A stretch of DNA of 64,000 nucleotides from Phenylobacterium sp. (GCF_030645195.1 NZ_JAUSLW010000198.1:146894-210893); one strand, 5' to 3'; positions 36,027 to 46,279 are shown, numbered from the stretch's first letter. Numbers and translations are program-made. Notes: generated by a model from the sequence alone, not told the origin.

Positions 36027-36036
36027 GGAAATCGTC

Positions 36037-36963
36037 ATGCCACGTCTTCCCGACTTCGAGGCCTGGGCCATCTTCGCCAAGGTGGCCGAAACCGGCGCCT
36101 TCGCCCGCGCCGCCGCCGAGCTGGAGCTCTCCAAGGCCACGGTTTCCAAGGCCGTGGCGCGGCTGGAGGGCCGGCTTGGGACCACCCTCTTCCACCGCAC
36201 CTCCCGCAAGCTGTCCCTCACCGAGAGCGGGCGGACGGCCCTGGAGCGGGCGCAGCGCCTGCTGGCCGAGGGGGAGGCGGTGGAGGCCGAGGCCGCCGCC
36301 CAGTCGGCGACGCCCCAGGGCCTGGTGCGGCTGGCCGCGCCGATGTCCTTCGGGGTGCGGCACGTGGCGCCCCTGATCCCGGAGTTCCTGAAGCTCTACC
36401 CGGATGTCTCCATCGACCTCAGCCTGTCGGATCAGAAGGTGGACCTGGTGGGGGAGGGGTTCGATCTGGGCCTGCGGATCGGCGCCCTGCCGGACTCCTC
36501 CCTGCTGGCGCGCCGGCTGTGCGCGGTGCGGATCGTGCTGGTGGCCTCGCCGGCCTATCTCCAGGCCCACGGTCGCCCCGCCCATCCCCGTGACCTGATG
36601 CTGCACAAGGCCTTGACCTACGCCTATGTCCTGACCCCGGAGGTCTGGCGGTTCTCGCACCCCACCCAGGGGGAGCAGGCGGTCACCGTGAGCGGGCCGC
36701 TGAAGGTCAACAATTCCGACGCGCTCGGGCCGGCCCTGCGCGAAGGCCTAGGCCTGGCCCTGCAGCCGGAGTTCCTGATCTGGCAGGAACTGACCGACGG
36801 GACCCTGGAACCGGTGATGTGCGATTGGCGCACCCCGCCCATCGCCCTGCACCTGGTCTCGCCGCCCGGGCGACAGCGGCCGGCCCGCGTGCGGGTGCTG
36901 CACGACTTCCTGGCGCAGCGCCTGGCGACGGCGCCCTGGGCGGTGGCGGAGGAGGCGCCTTGA
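36037..36963 (+). CDS. LysR family transcriptional regulator
   Basis: The 308-residue regulator has an N-terminal winged HTH (about 5-65: [38 protein letters not shown], then [15 protein letters not shown]) and a LysR substrate-binding domain (about 90-300). It is divergent from pirin-wrbA across a 124-bp region with a perfect palindrome. The effector is probably a quinone, flavonoid or electrophile, by analogy with similar loci. Confidence 0.93.
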   Translation: MPRLPDFEAWAIFAKVAETGAFARAAAELELSKATVSKAVARLEGRLGTTLFHRTSRKLSLTESGRTALERAQRLLAEGEAVEAEAAAQSATPQGLVRLAAPMSFGVRHVAPLIPEFLKLYPDVSIDLSLSDQKVDLVGEGFDLGLRIGALPDSSLLARRLCAVRIVLVASPAYLQAHGRPAHPRDLMLHKALTYAYVLTPEVWRFSHPTQGEQAVTVSGPLKVNNSDALGPALREGLGLALQPEFLIWQELTDGTLEPVMCDWRTPPIALHLVSPPGRQRPARVRVLHDFLAQRLATAPWAVAEEAP

Positions 36964-36972
36964 AGCCCGCCG

Positions 36973-37452
36973 CTATTCCGCGCCCTTGGTGAACTCCGCG
37001 AAGGATCCCAGGCAGCCCTGCCAGACGCCGATGTGCTGCTTCACCTCGTCGGCGGTCATCCGCAGATTGACCAGGGTGGCGTAGGCGACGTTGGGCTTGC
37101 CGTCGTCGGCGATGAAGCCGCGGCAGGCCACCTGGCCCTTGTTGAAGCTGTTCATCTCCGCAAAGCTCACCCCTTTGGCCGAGAAGGCGGTGGTGAAGAT
37201 CAGGGCGTGGCAGGCCTTACCCTTGGCGTCGCAGTCCACGTACTGGGCGCCGAAATCCCCGCCGGGGGTCTCCACATTGACGAACACCTCGGTCCCTGCC
37301 GTCTTGGCGATCTGCGCCTTGGCGTTCATCGACTTCAGCAGGGTGACCAGGGCCGCGGGATCGCGCACGTCGAACAGCGGCTTGGCGGGGGTGGCCGCGT
37401 GGGCGGCGACCGCCAGGGCGGCGACGGCGGCGGCGAGGGGAACGGTGCGCAT
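36973..37452 (-). CDS. YbjN domain-containing secreted protein
   Basis: The 159-residue protein has a signal peptide (to about residue 20, AAAVAALAVAAHAATPA) and a YbjN-like (PF10722-type) fold: LVTLLKSMNAKAQIAKTAGTEV, then ALIFTTAFSAKGVS, AEMNSFNKGQVACRGFIADDG and VNLRMTADEVKQHIGVW. Exported YbjN-like proteins are common in Caulobacterales with unknown role. The ATG at 37452 has AAGGA 6 nt upstream, preferred over an in-frame start at 37485. Two cysteines flank the core and may form a disulfide. Confidence 0.8.
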   Translation of the reverse strand: MRTVPLAAAVAALAVAAHAATPAKPLFDVRDPAALVTLLKSMNAKAQIAKTAGTEVFVNVETPGGDFGAQYVDCDAKGKACHALIFTTAFSAKGVSFAEMNSFNKGQVACRGFIADDGKPNVAYATLVNLRMTADEVKQHIGVWQGCLGSFAEFTKGAE

Positions 37453-37580
37453 GGGTCTTCCTTGGGCGATGCGAAGCGTGGGCATAGCTCAATTCCCCGT
37501 ATCCGGCGGCAGGAGAATGGCGCTCGCCCGCCGCGCGCGCCGGGATGACAAGGGCGCGCCGCCTCTCCTAAGGTAGGGCC

Positions 37581-38021
37581 ATGCGCCGTTTGATGCTCCC
37601 GCTCGCGCTCGCCGCCCTGGCCTTACCGGCCCTCGCCCAGGACCGCAGCCCGGCCCTGCGCCAGAGCCTGGTGGATCTCGCCTATGTGCTGGGGGAGAGC
37701 CATGCCCTGCGGCAGGCCTGCGTCGGCGTCGAGGACCAGTACTGGCGCACCCGCATGATCAACATGGTGGAGGCCGAGAAGCCCGACGAGTCCCTGGACC
37801 GCCGGCTGAAGGAGAGCTTCAACACCGGCTTCGCCTCCCGCCAGAGCGAGTTCCAGGCCTGCACGTCCGCCAGCCGGCGGGCCGAGATGGCCGCCGCCAG
37901 CCACGGCCTGGACATCTCCAACCGCCTGGCCAAGGTGATGGTCAGAACCGAGCGCGAGGCGCCGCCCACCATCTTCGAATTGAACGCGCCAGGCGAGACG
38001 GCGGGCCCGGGCCCGCGCTAA
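37581..38021 (+). CDS. TIGR02301 family (DUF2385) protein
   Basis: The 146-residue exported protein has a signal peptide (MRRLMLPLALAALALPALAQ) and the alphaproteobacterial TIGR02301/DUF2385 core: LRQSLVDLAYVLGESHALRQACVG, WRTRMINMVEAE, and LKESFNTGFASRQSEFQAC. It is a small, mostly helical periplasmic protein of unknown function with two conserved cysteines. It lies 30 bp upstream of the SPFH-protein gene in the same direction. Confidence 0.88.
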   Translation: MRRLMLPLALAALALPALAQDRSPALRQSLVDLAYVLGESHALRQACVGVEDQYWRTRMINMVEAEKPDESLDRRLKESFNTGFASRQSEFQACTSASRRAEMAAASHGLDISNRLAKVMVRTEREAPPTIFELNAPGETAGPGPR

Positions 38022-38051
38022 GGTCGTCTCCGAACACTCGGAGACGTTGTC

Positions 38052-39029
38052 ATGGCCGCTGCGACAATCGCGTCGATCGCCTTCCTGATCCTGGCCCTGG
38101 TGATCGTGCTGGGGGCCATCAAGATCGTGCCCCAGGGGCGCGAGTACACCGTAGAGCGGTTCGGCCGCTACACCCGCACCCTCAAGCCCGGCATCTCCTT
38201 CCTGACCCCCTTCGTCGAGGGGGTGGGCCGGCGCATAAACATGATGGAGCAGGTTCTGGACGTGCCGCGCCAGGACGTGATCACCAAGGACAACGTCTCG
38301 GTGCAGGTGGACGCCATCGTCTTCATCCAGGTGATGGACGCAGCGGCGGCGGCCTACCGCGTCACCAATCTCGACTACGCCATCACCCAGCTGACCATGA
38401 CCAACCTTCGCACGGTGGTGGGCAACATGGAGCTGGACGAGGTGCTGAGCCAGCGGGACCAGATCAACACCCGCCTGCTGGACGTCATCGACCAGGCCAC
38501 CAGCCCCTGGGGGGTGAAGGTGGCCCGCATCGAGATCAAGGACCTGCAGCCGCCGCCGGACATCACCAACGCGATGGCGAGGCAGATGAAGGCCGAGCGG
38601 GAGCGCCGCGCGGTGATCACCGAGGCCGACGGGGAGAAGCAGGCGGCCATCACCGTGGCTGAGGGCGCCAAGCAGTCGGCCATCCTGCAGGCCGAGGGCC
38701 GCCGGGAGGCCGCCTTCCGCGACGCCGAGGCCCGCGAGCGGGCGGCCGGCGCCGAGGCAACCGCCACCAAGCTGGTCTCCGACGCCATCGCCAGCGGCGA
38801 CGTCAACGCCATCAACTATTTCGTCGCGCTCAAATATGTCGAGGCCTTCGCCAAGTTGGCGGAGAGCCCGCAGCAGAAGACCGTCATCGTGCCCGCCGAC
38901 ATGAGCTCCATCGTCGGCTCCATCGCCGGGATCGGCGAACTGGTGAAGACCATCCAGTCGGACCGCCCGCCGCCGCCGCGCCCACCCCAGCCGCCGCGCG
39001 CGACGGCGGTCCCCAAGGCGGGGAGCTGA
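38052..39029 (+). CDS. SPFH/Band 7 domain protein (QmcA-like)
   Basis: The 325-residue protein has an N-terminal membrane helix (about 5-27), an SPFH domain (about 28-210: [24 protein letters not shown], then [19 protein letters not shown]) and a long Ala/Glu-rich coiled coil (about 180-250). It ends with a Pro-rich tail. Such proteins form large membrane microdomain assemblies with NfeD partners and modulate FtsH or membrane quality control. The nfeD gene follows after 4 bp. Confidence 0.95.
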   Translation: MAAATIASIAFLILALVIVLGAIKIVPQGREYTVERFGRYTRTLKPGISFLTPFVEGVGRRINMMEQVLDVPRQDVITKDNVSVQVDAIVFIQVMDAAAAAYRVTNLDYAITQLTMTNLRTVVGNMELDEVLSQRDQINTRLLDVIDQATSPWGVKVARIEIKDLQPPPDITNAMARQMKAERERRAVITEADGEKQAAITVAEGAKQSAILQAEGRREAAFRDAEARERAAGAEATATKLVSDAIASGDVNAINYFVALKYVEAFAKLAESPQQKTVIVPADMSSIVGSIAGIGELVKTIQSDRPPPPRPPQPPRATAVPKAGS

Positions 39030-39033
39030 TCGG

Positions 39034-39495
39034 GTGGAGGGCCTGATCCAACTGGCGGTCGTCAATCCGTTCTGGGTGTGGGCGGCGATCGGCGCCCTGG
39101 TGCTGGCCGCCGAGGTGGCCACCGGCTCCGGCTGGCTGCTATGGCCGGCGGCGAGCGCGGCAGCGACCGCCGTGGCTGTGGCGCTGTTTGGCCTGCCCTG
39201 GGTGGGGGCGGTGGGCCTCTATGCGGGTCTGACCATCGTCACGACCTTGCTGGCCCAGCGCTTCTGGCCGGCGCGGCAGGCCGGCGAGGCCGACGACATC
39301 AACGACAATGTGGCCCGGCTGGTGGGCCATCACGGCAAGGCGATCGCCAATTTCCACGACCGCGCGGGCCGGGTGTTCATCGACGGCAAGGAGTGGGCCG
39401 CCGACCTTGACGACGACACCCCGCTGGCTCGCGGCGCGGCGGTGGAGGTGACCGGCGTCAGCGGGGCGCGGCTGCGGGTGCGTCCGGCTCGCTGA
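39034..39495 (+). CDS. NfeD family protein
   Basis: The 153-residue short NfeD has two or three membrane helices in its first 75 residues and a C-terminal OB-fold domain (about 90-150: NVARLVGHHGKAIANFHDRAG, then GKEWAADLDDD, and VEVTGVSGARLRVRP). It pairs with the preceding SPFH protein in membrane microdomains. The start is GTG, with GGGAG 8 nt upstream. Its last 38 bp overlap the 3' end of the convergent marR gene. Confidence 0.93.
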   Translation: MEGLIQLAVVNPFWVWAAIGALVLAAEVATGSGWLLWPAASAAATAVAVALFGLPWVGAVGLYAGLTIVTTLLAQRFWPARQAGEADDINDNVARLVGHHGKAIANFHDRAGRVFIDGKEWAADLDDDTPLARGAAVEVTGVSGARLRVRPAR

Positions 39496-39958
39496 CCTCG
39501 GCCAGGAAGCTGCGCAGGGCCTTGAGGAAGGGCGTCACCGCGCGGAACTCATTGTCGGTGAAACCATCCCGCAGGGCCTCGGTCTTGGCCTTCATCGCCT
39601 TCATGACGGTGGTGGCGGTCTCGATCCCGGTGCGGGTGATCTTCACCCGCTTCTTGCGGCGGTCGGCGGTGTCGGCCAGCACGGCCACCAGGTCCATGGC
39701 CTCCATCCGTTGCAGGATGTTGGTGAGCGCGCCCTTGGTCATCAGCATGATGCGCGCCAGCTCCGCCGGGGTCTGGCCGTCGCCGTGGCGCATGAACCAG
39801 CGCAGCAGCTCGAAATGGGCGTGGGTCATGCCCTCGGGCAGGTGGCGGCAGACCGCCATGCGCAGATAGTGTTCAATCATCCCGATCTCGCCGAACACCT
39901 CCACATAGGGGTGGTCGTGGGCAAGCGGCGCGTTGCGCAGCGGGTTGGGTGTCGTCAT
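39458..39958 (-). CDS. MarR family transcriptional regulator
   Basis: The 166-residue winged-helix regulator has the MarR core: HFELLRWFMRHGDGQTPAELARIMLMTKGALTNILQRMEAM-type HTH and the wing residues DRRKKRVKITRTG. I set the start at ATG 39958 with GGAGG 5 nt upstream; the in-frame ATGs at 39970 and 39979 lie inside the operator palindrome. The perfect palindrome just upstream indicates autorepression. It lies 77 bp downstream of rnhA on the same strand and overlaps nfeD tail to tail by 38 bp. Confidence 0.9.
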   Translation of the reverse strand: MTTPNPLRNAPLAHDHPYVEVFGEIGMIEHYLRMAVCRHLPEGMTHAHFELLRWFMRHGDGQTPAELARIMLMTKGALTNILQRMEAMDLVAVLADTADRRKKRVKITRTGIETATTVMKAMKAKTEALRDGFTDNEFRAVTPFLKALRSFLAEVSEPDAPAAAPR

Positions 39959-39967
39959 GCGCGCCTC

Positions 39968-39993
39968 CATATCGTTCAATCTTGAACGATATG
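39968..39993. promoter_or_regulatory. Perfect 26-bp MarR operator
   Basis: CATATCGTTCAA and TTGAACGATATG are exact inverted arms of 12 bp with a 2-bp centre, 9 bp upstream of the marR start. The length and spacing suit a MarR dimer. Binding would block marR transcription or translation initiation directly. The same site may occur elsewhere in the genome at the regulator's real targets. Confidence 0.75.
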
Positions 39994-40035
39994 GGTTGTG
40001 TCGCGGGGCGCCGCAAGGGCCGCGCGCAGATTCGC

Positions 40036-40488
40036 CTAACGCCGGTTGGCGGCCAGGGCTTCCTTCAGGCCACGCCCGGCCAGGGCGTCGGCGTGTTCGT
40101 TCAGCTCATGGCCGGCGTGGCCCTTGACCCAGCGCCAGTCGACCGTGTGACGCTCGCGGGCGGTGTCCAGCCGCCGCCAGAGGTCCTCGTTCTTCACCGG
40201 CTTCTTGTCGGCGGTCTTCCAGCCGCGCTTCTTCCAGCCGTGGATCCACTCCGAAATGCCCTTCATCACGTAGGTGGAGTCGGTGTGGAGCTCGACCTCG
40301 CAGGGCTTGTTGAGGGCCTCCAAGGCCTGGATGGCGGCCATCAGCTCCATGCGGTTGTTGGTGGTGTCGGGCTCGCCGCCGCAGATGTCGCGGCGATGGC
40401 CGCCGGAGATCAGCAGGGCGCCCCAGCCGCCCGGCCCCGGATTCCCCGAGCAGGCGCCGTCGGTATAGATCACCACCTTGGGGGTCAC
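40036..40488 (-). CDS. rnhA: Ribonuclease HI
   Basis: The 150-residue enzyme cleaves the RNA strand of RNA-DNA hybrids. Catalytic acidic residues are in [17 protein letters not shown] (Asp), [13 protein letters not shown] (Glu), [12 protein letters not shown] (Asp) and NEHADALA (Asp), all in the standard order. The start is GTG, overlapping the thrB stop as GTGA, so it is coupled to homoserine kinase. The thrB-rnhA pairing is common in alphaproteobacteria. Confidence 0.97.
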   Translation of the reverse strand: MTPKVVIYTDGACSGNPGPGGWGALLISGGHRRDICGGEPDTTNNRMELMAAIQALEALNKPCEVELHTDSTYVMKGISEWIHGWKKRGWKTADKKPVKNEDLWRRLDTARERHTVDWRWVKGHAGHELNEHADALAGRGLKEALAANRR

Positions 40489-41450
40489 GCGGGGTCCCCG
40501 AACAGCACCAGGTCCGGCGCCTCGCGGTGGACGGCCAGCTTTCGCTCGTATTCCAGCGGGTCCTTGGGGCGGACCAGGGCGCCGGGCGGCGTCGCCCCCC
40601 AGGCCTCCAGCCGCGTCAGGAAGAACCGCATGGCCGCCCCATGGGCCAGGACCGGCAGGGCGGCGCGCTCGCCGCCGCTCAGGGGGCGGTGGCGCTCGTA
40701 GCCGGCCACCAGGGCCCGGGCGCTGGTGATGTTGAAGCTGCCGTCGGCCTCGAAGCACCAGGCGTTCAGCGCCACGGCGATGTCGTAGGCGAGCGCGTCG
40801 ACGCAGGCGAAATAGAAGTCGATGGCCCCGGCGAACTTCCCGCCCGAGAAGAAGACGTTATCGGGGAAGTAGTCCTCGTGGATGATCCCCTGGGGCAGGC
40901 CCTGCGGCCAGGTCCGGGCCAGCCGGTCCAGGTCCGCGCCGATGGTGGCGGCGAGGCCGGGCTTCAGGGCCTCGGCGTCGTCTTTGAGGGTGGCGAACAG
41001 TGGCGCCCAGGCGGCCTGGCCCAGGGCGGGCTTTCGCGTGCCCGGGAATCCCTGGGCGGCCAGATGCAGCCGCGCCAGGCCTTCGCCGGCCTCGCGGCAG
41101 TGGGCGGCGGTGGGGCGACGGACCGACAGGCCGGGCAGGAACTCGATGATGGCGGCGAGCTTGCCGCGCACCCGCTTGATGGTCTCTCCCGCGCGGTCGG
41201 CGACCGGAGAGGCGCAAGGGTAGTCATGCTGCGCCAGCCAGCGCATCAGGTCCAGGAAGAAGGGCAGTTCCTCCTCCTTCATGCGCTTCTCGTAGATGGT
41301 CAGGAAATAGCGCCCGACCGTGGTCTCCAGCATGAAGTTGGAGTTCTCGACGCCCTCGGCGATGCCCTTGAACGCCACCGGCGTCCCGAGGTCGTAGTCG
41401 GCGAGCAGGAGGGCGAGCTCCTCGTCGGTGATGTCAGTGTAAACGGCCAT
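40485..41450 (-). CDS. thrB: Homoserine kinase (ThrB, APH-like type)
   Basis: The 321-residue kinase phosphorylates homoserine for threonine synthesis, feeding ThrC. It is the aminoglycoside-phosphotransferase-fold form: [22 protein letters not shown] at the N-terminus, [11 protein letters not shown], and the catalytic [13 protein letters not shown] with [17 protein letters not shown] for metal binding. ATG 41450 fits the family N-terminus. It overlaps rnhA by 4 bp and lies 34 bp downstream of the methyltransferase gene in the ispH operon. Confidence 0.96.
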   Translation of the reverse strand: MAVYTDITDEELALLLADYDLGTPVAFKGIAEGVENSNFMLETTVGRYFLTIYEKRMKEEELPFFLDLMRWLAQHDYPCASPVADRAGETIKRVRGKLAAIIEFLPGLSVRRPTAAHCREAGEGLARLHLAAQGFPGTRKPALGQAAWAPLFATLKDDAEALKPGLAATIGADLDRLARTWPQGLPQGIIHEDYFPDNVFFSGGKFAGAIDFYFACVDALAYDIAVALNAWCFEADGSFNITSARALVAGYERHRPLSGGERAALPVLAHGAAMRFFLTRLEAWGATPPGALVRPKDPLEYERKLAVHREAPDLVLFGDPA

Positions 41451-41484
41451 GCTGGCGCCGGGATGCGGGAGGCCGGCCCAGGCG

Positions 41485-42258
41485 TCAAGCCTTGGAGACC
41501 ACCCAGAGGTCCTGACCGCCGTCATAGTCGCTCGGCGCCGCCCAGTTCCCGCGATGGAAGGAGACCACCTCCAGGCCGGCCGCGGCGATGGCCTGGGTCA
41601 GGGCCTCGGCGTCATGGGCGATGGCTCGCTCCGGGCTGCGCGGATCCACGACGCTGGAGGTGGCGTCATAGGGCTGGAAGTCGAACTGCGGCGCCTCGGC
41701 GGGCCGGGGCGAGAAGGCGGTGAAAGCGAAGCGGCCCCCCGGCTTCAGCACCCGACGGGCCTCCTCCAGATAGCGCCCCACCGGACCGAACCGCATGTGG
41801 GTGAAGACCGACATGGCGAAGGCGACATCGATGGACCCGTCGGCCACCGGAAACACCACCGCGTCCTCGGCCAGCGTCCCCGACCGGTTGTAGTCGCCGT
41901 TCCAGATGTCGAGATGGACGAAGTTCAGCTGCGGATAGCGCCGTTGGCACATGCCGATGGCGGCCTTGGAGAGATCGAATCCCGTATAGGGATGGTCGTT
42001 CAGGTGGGCGGCCATCCGGCCGGTGCCGCAGCCGATGTCCAGCAGGGCGTCGCCGGGGCGCAGGCCGCCATAGGTCCGCAGCCAGCCCACGGCCTGCAGG
42101 CCGATGGCGTGGTGGTCGCCATTGCCGACATTGTGGATCACGCTCCACGGATCGCCGGGCCGACGGGTCGGCAGGCTCTTGATGTCGAGCCACAGGCCCG
42201 AGAGCGCGCGGCGCAGGGGCGGCGGGGCGTAGCTGGCGAGGGCGCGGATCGTGGACAT
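41485..42258 (-). CDS. Class I SAM-dependent methyltransferase
   Basis: The 257-residue protein has methyltransferase motif I LDIGCGTGRMA (about residues 73-83) and downstream motifs around HLDIWNGDYN and RVLKPGGRFAF. The substrate is unknown. The ATG overlaps the ispH stop by one base (TGATG), so it is translated with ispH. It is placed between isoprenoid and threonine genes, which gives no firm functional hint. Confidence 0.87.
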   Translation of the reverse strand: MSTIRALASYAPPPLRRALSGLWLDIKSLPTRRPGDPWSVIHNVGNGDHHAIGLQAVGWLRTYGGLRPGDALLDIGCGTGRMAAHLNDHPYTGFDLSKAAIGMCQRRYPQLNFVHLDIWNGDYNRSGTLAEDAVVFPVADGSIDVAFAMSVFTHMRFGPVGRYLEEARRVLKPGGRFAFTAFSPRPAEAPQFDFQPYDATSSVVDPRSPERAIAHDAEALTQAIAAAGLEVVSFHRGNWAAPSDYDGGQDLWVVSKA

Positions 42259-43220
42259 CAGCCCTCCACCAGCACCCGGGGCAGCTTGAAGCTGACGGTC
42301 TCGCGGGCGGCGTCGACCTCCTCCACTGTCACGTCGAAGGTCTCGCCGAGCTTGTCGATCAGGCCCTGGACCAGGACCTCGGGGGCCGAGGCGCCGGCGG
42401 TGACGCCGACGGTGGCCGCGCCCTCCAGCCAGGCGAGGTCCAGGAAGGAGGCGTCGTCGATCAGGTGGGCCTGGGCCACGCCCTCGCGCCTGGCCACCTC
42501 CACCAGGCGCACCGAGTTGGACGAATTGGCCGAGCCCAGGACCAGCAGGACATCGCTGCGGGCGGCCACGCTTTTCACCGCCTCCTGGCGGTTGGTGGTG
42601 GCGTAGCAGATGTCTTCCTTGTGCGGAGCGGCGATCTCCGGGAATCGCTCGCGCAGGGCCGCGACGATGGCCGCGGTGTCGTCCACCGAGAGCGTGGTCT
42701 GGGTGGCGAAGGCTACGTTCGTGGCGTCCTTCGGCGTGAAGGCGCGCGCGTCCTGCACCGTCTCGATCAGGGTCACGGCCCCCTCTGGCAGCTGGCCCAT
42801 GGTGCCGACGACCTCCGGGTGGCCGGCGTGACCGATCAGCACGATCTCCATCCCGGCGTCATAGTGGCGCTGGGCCTCGACATGGACCTTGGAGACCAGG
42901 GGGCAGGTGGCGTCGAGATAGAGCATCTTGCGCGCCTTGGCGTCGGCGGGCACCGATTTTGGCACGCCGTGGGCGGAGAACACCACCGGGCGGTCGACCG
43001 GGCACTCGTCCAGTTCCTCCACGAAGACGGCGCCCAGCGACCTCAGCCGGTCCACCACGTGGCGGTTGTGGACGATCTCGTGGCGGACATAGACCGGCGC
43101 GCCGTACTTCTGGATCGTGCGCTCGACGATCTGGATGGCGCGGTCGACCCCGGCGCAGAAGCCGCGCGGCGTGGCGAGCAGGACCGTCAGCGGGGGGCGG
43201 GGGCGGGCAGGTTCGGACAT
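42258..43220 (-). CDS. ispH: 4-hydroxy-3-methylbut-2-enyl diphosphate reductase
   Basis: The 320-residue [4Fe-4S] enzyme performs the last step of the MEP isoprenoid pathway, making IPP and DMAPP. Cluster cysteines are in [12 protein letters not shown] (Cys22), [11 protein letters not shown] and [13 protein letters not shown], and substrate-binding SSNSVRL is present. Length is normal. It is first in an operon with the methyltransferase, thrB and rnhA, and is divergent from the secreted-protein/argS pair. Confidence 0.97.
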   Translation of the reverse strand: MSEPARPRPPLTVLLATPRGFCAGVDRAIQIVERTIQKYGAPVYVRHEIVHNRHVVDRLRSLGAVFVEELDECPVDRPVVFSAHGVPKSVPADAKARKMLYLDATCPLVSKVHVEAQRHYDAGMEIVLIGHAGHPEVVGTMGQLPEGAVTLIETVQDARAFTPKDATNVAFATQTTLSVDDTAAIVAALRERFPEIAAPHKEDICYATTNRQEAVKSVAARSDVLLVLGSANSSNSVRLVEVARREGVAQAHLIDDASFLDLAWLEGAATVGVTAGASAPEVLVQGLIDKLGETFDVTVEEVDAARETVSFKLPRVLVEG

Positions 43221-43344
43221 GCTCCCAAACTAGGCGTCCGAGGCTTCCGCCGCCAGCCGCGTTGCGGCCTCAATCGATAGTCAGTAGTAGAGGTCCGACC
43301 GTGCGGACCCCCGCGCGACAACTCTCTCTGTTCTGGACGACCCC

Positions 43345-44031
43345 ATGCGCCGTTCCCTCCTGCTGGCCGCCTGCGCGTTCCTCGCGGCCGCCACCACCCT
43401 TCCCGACCTCGCCATGGCCCAGGCCCGCCGCGGCGGCGACCAGCAGCGCCAGGAGCAGGAGGCGGCCAAGAAGAAGAAGCAGAAGGAAGAATGGAACGAC
43501 GTCCAGGCGCCGCTGCAGGCCCTGCGCAACGCCGGACCGTGCCCCTTCGTGAAGGTGCTCTACGACGCCGGCCGCTACGTCGAGTTCAAGGACAACAAGG
43601 AAGCCTCGGCCAATGTCGGCTATTCCGGCGAGATCCAGGGGATCTCGGCGGGCTGCCAGTACAAGGAGTCCGATCCGATCCAGGTCCAGATGGAAGTGCT
43701 GTTCGAGCTGGGCCGCGGCCCGCAAGCCCAGGGCTCCTCCAAGACCTATCGCTACTGGGTGGCGGTGACCAAGCGCAACGAGGCGGTGATCGCCAAGCAG
43801 TACTTCGATCTGCCGGTGACCTTCGCCCCCGGCCAGGACCGGGTCTATGTCACCGAGAAGATGGCCCAGATCGTCATTCCGCGCGCCAAGGACACCACCA
43901 GCGGCGCCAATTTCGAGGTCCTGGTCGGCTTCGACGTGACGCCGCAGATGGCGGCCTTCAACCGTGACGGCAAGCGCTTCCGGGTGAACGCCGGCACGGC
44001 CGCCGCGACGGGGACACCCGACCGTCAATGA
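43345..44031 (+). CDS. Secreted hypothetical protein upstream of argS
   Basis: The 228-residue protein has a signal peptide (about residues 1-25, ending AMAQA), a very charged Gln/Lys stretch ([18 protein letters not shown]) and a beta-rich domain starting [18 protein letters not shown] do not know a functional name; similar Tat/Sec-exported proteins lie next to argS in Caulobacterales. The two cysteines (in GPCPF and AGCQYK) may pair. A GGTCCG/CGGACC hairpin lies in the leader at 43292-43309. The stop overlaps the argS start (ATGA). Confidence 0.75.
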   Translation: MRRSLLLAACAFLAAATTLPDLAMAQARRGGDQQRQEQEAAKKKKQKEEWNDVQAPLQALRNAGPCPFVKVLYDAGRYVEFKDNKEASANVGYSGEIQGISAGCQYKESDPIQVQMEVLFELGRGPQAQGSSKTYRYWVAVTKRNEAVIAKQYFDLPVTFAPGQDRVYVTEKMAQIVIPRAKDTTSGANFEVLVGFDVTPQMAAFNRDGKRFRVNAGTAAATGTPDRQ

Positions 44032-45827
44032 GTGATCTGAAAAGGGGCCTGAGCGAAGCGGTCGCCGCCGCCTTCGCCGCCGCGGGCCTGCCGGCCGAGC
44101 TGGGCCGGGTGACGCCGTCCGACCGGCCCGATCTCGCGGACTTCCAGTGCAATGGCGCTCTGGCGGCCGCCAAGACCGCGCGCCGCGATCCCCGCGAGAT
44201 CGCCGCCGGGGTCACCGCGACCCTGGCCGCCGATCCGCGCCTCTCGCTGGTGGAGATCGCCGGCCTGGGCTTCATCAACATGCGGGTCTCCGACACCGCC
44301 CTGTCGGAGCGCGCCAACGAGATCGCCGCCGATCCGCGCCTTGGCGCCGGAGAGGTGGAGACCGCACGCCGCATCCTGGTGGACTATGCCGGCCCCAACG
44401 TCGCCAAGCCGATGCACGTGGGACACCTGCGGTCCTCCATCATCGGCGAGGCCATCAAGCGGATCTTCCGGTTCCGCGGCGACCTGGTGGTGGGCGACGC
44501 CCACTTCGGCGACTGGGGCTACCAGATGGGCCTGCTCATCGGCGCCGTCATGGACGAGGACCCCTTCATCAAGGCCCTGATGGAGCAGCTGAACGGCCGC
44601 GGCCGGCCGGTGACCCCAGAGGAGGAGAAGACCGCCTTCGCCGCGCTTGAGGGCCGCGTCAGCCTGGAGGATCTGGACCGCCTCTATCCGGCCGCCGCCG
44701 CCCGGGGCAAGGAAGAGCCGGAGTACCGCGACCGGGCCCGCAAGCTCACCGCCGAACTGCAGGCCAAGACCCCAGGCTATCACCTGCTGTGGCGCCACTT
44801 CGCCCGGGTGACCAAGGTCGCCCTGGAGCGGGACTTCCATGCCCTGGGGGTCGATTTCGACCTCTGGAAGGGCGAGAGCGACGTCGACGACCTGATCGCG
44901 CCCATGGTCAAGGAACTGGACGCCAAGGGCCTGTTGGTGGACGACCAGGGCGCGCGGATCATCCGTGTGGCCCGCCAGGGGGACAAGCGCGACCTGCCGC
45001 CCCTGCTAGTGGTCTCCTCGGAAGGTTCGGCCATGTACGGCACGACCGACCTGGCCACCGTGCTCGACCGCGAGAAGAGCTTCGATCCCGACCACGTCCT
45101 CTATGTTGTGGACCAGCGTCAGGCCGACCACTTCGAGGTGGTGTTCCGCGCCGCCTACCTGGCCGGATACGCCCCGGAGGGCAGCCTGGAGCACATCGGC
45201 TTCGGCACCATGAACGGGACCGACGGCAAGCCCTTCAAGACCCGCGAGGGCGGGGTGCTTAAGCTCAACGACCTGATCGAGATGACCCGCACCAAGGCGC
45301 GCGAGCGCCTGCGGGAGGCCGACCTGGGCGCAGAGCTCGACCCCGACGCCTTCGACGACACCGCCCACAAGGTGGCCGTCGCGGCCCTGAAGTTCGCCGA
45401 CCTGCAGAACTTCCGCGGCACATCCTACGTCTTCGACCTCGACCGCTTCTCCAGCTTCGAGGGCAAGACCGGCCCCTATCTGCTGTACCAGGCGGTGCGG
45501 GTGAAATCCCTGCTGCGCAAGGCCGCCGACGAGGGGGTCAAGACCGGCCCCATCACCGTGTCCGATCCGGCGGAGCGGGACCTGGTCCTGCTGCTGGACG
45601 CCTTCGACCAGGCGCTCAACGACGCCTACGACAAGCGCGCGCCGCACTTCGTGGCCGAGCACGCCTTCAAGCTGGCCCAGGCCTTCAGCCGCTTCTACGC
45701 CGCCTGCCCGATCCTTTCGGCCGAGCCCGTGCTGCGGTCGTCGCGCCTGGCGCTCGCCGACACCACCCTGCGCCAGCTGGAGCAGGCCCTGGACCTGCTG
45801 GGCGTCAACGCGCCGGCACGGATGTAG
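44028..45827 (+). CDS. argS: Arginyl-tRNA synthetase
   Basis: The 599-residue class I synthetase has the N-terminal Arg-tRNA synthetase domain, the HIGH-equivalent HVGH in [18 protein letters not shown] (near residue 130), the catalytic body, and an anticodon-binding DALR domain at the C-terminus ([31 protein letters not shown]). The KMSKS site is degenerate (FKTREGGV), as in most bacterial ArgRS. It overlaps the preceding secreted-protein gene by 4 bp. Confidence 0.97.
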   Translation: MSDLKRGLSEAVAAAFAAAGLPAELGRVTPSDRPDLADFQCNGALAAAKTARRDPREIAAGVTATLAADPRLSLVEIAGLGFINMRVSDTALSERANEIAADPRLGAGEVETARRILVDYAGPNVAKPMHVGHLRSSIIGEAIKRIFRFRGDLVVGDAHFGDWGYQMGLLIGAVMDEDPFIKALMEQLNGRGRPVTPEEEKTAFAALEGRVSLEDLDRLYPAAAARGKEEPEYRDRARKLTAELQAKTPGYHLLWRHFARVTKVALERDFHALGVDFDLWKGESDVDDLIAPMVKELDAKGLLVDDQGARIIRVARQGDKRDLPPLLVVSSEGSAMYGTTDLATVLDREKSFDPDHVLYVVDQRQADHFEVVFRAAYLAGYAPEGSLEHIGFGTMNGTDGKPFKTREGGVLKLNDLIEMTRTKARERLREADLGAELDPDAFDDTAHKVAVAALKFADLQNFRGTSYVFDLDRFSSFEGKTGPYLLYQAVRVKSLLRKAADEGVKTGPITVSDPAERDLVLLLDAFDQALNDAYDKRAPHFVAEHAFKLAQAFSRFYAACPILSAEPVLRSSRLALADTTLRQLEQALDLLGVNAPARM

Positions 45828-45836
45828 CGCCGTCCT

Positions 45837-45965
45837 CCCTCCCCTTCTTGGGGAGGGACAGGCGGCTCCGCCGCCCGGGTGGGGAAGCCTGAAATTTCCG
45901 CAGACCCCGCCTGAATGCCCCACCCGTCTGGCGCTTCGCGCCATCCACCCTGCCCATGAAGGGGC
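45837..45965. repeat. Composite intergenic palindromic element
   Basis: After argS the sequence holds CCCTCCCC/GGGGAGGG (45837-45857), GGCGGC/GCCGCC, then CGGGTGGGGAAG and, further on, GCCCCACCCG with GGCGCTTCGCGCC. The outer GGGTGGGG/CCCCACCC complement suggests one folded unit of about 130 bp. It belongs to another family than the 16.5/54.6 kb element. It probably ends the argS message. Bases 45966-46034 show nothing further. Confidence 0.6.
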
Positions 45966-46034
45966 GGGAGGCCAACCGCGCGACTTTGCGCGTTGACTCA
46001 GGCCCACCCTTCGAACAGGTTCCGCCTCGACTCT

Positions 46035-46279
46035 CGCGGGAGAGACCGGGCCTTGAGCCCGGAGCCGAAGGCGCAACCGCCCCGGAAACGCTCAGGCAAA
46101 CGGACCGCGAAGGCTGATGAACGCTGGAAAGTAGCGGCCCCCGTTCGGGTCGCTCGCCGAAGGAGCAAGGACCTGGCCCGACGGGCGCGATCCGAAATCT
46201 CTCAGGCCCAAGGACAGCGGGGGCAGGGCGACGGCGGATTTTCCGCGGGCGTCTGCAATCGTCAGCCGGAGTCTCATAC
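46035..46279 (+). promoter_or_regulatory. Tandem glycine riboswitch upstream of gcvT
   Basis: Two aptamers are visible. Aptamer 1 (46035-46109) is closed by CGCG/CGCG and has GGGAGAGACC, GCCGAAGGCGCAA and GGAAACGCTCAGGCAAA. Aptamer 2 (46122-46219) is closed by CGCTG/CAGCG with GCCGAAGGAGCAA and AAATCTCTCAGGCCCAAGGAC. These are the conserved glycine-binding cores. A hairpin (GACGGCGG...CCGCGGGCGTC, 46230-46253) and the Shine-Dalgarno CGGAG follow as expression platform. Glycine binding should switch on the cleavage-system operon. Confidence 0.93.
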
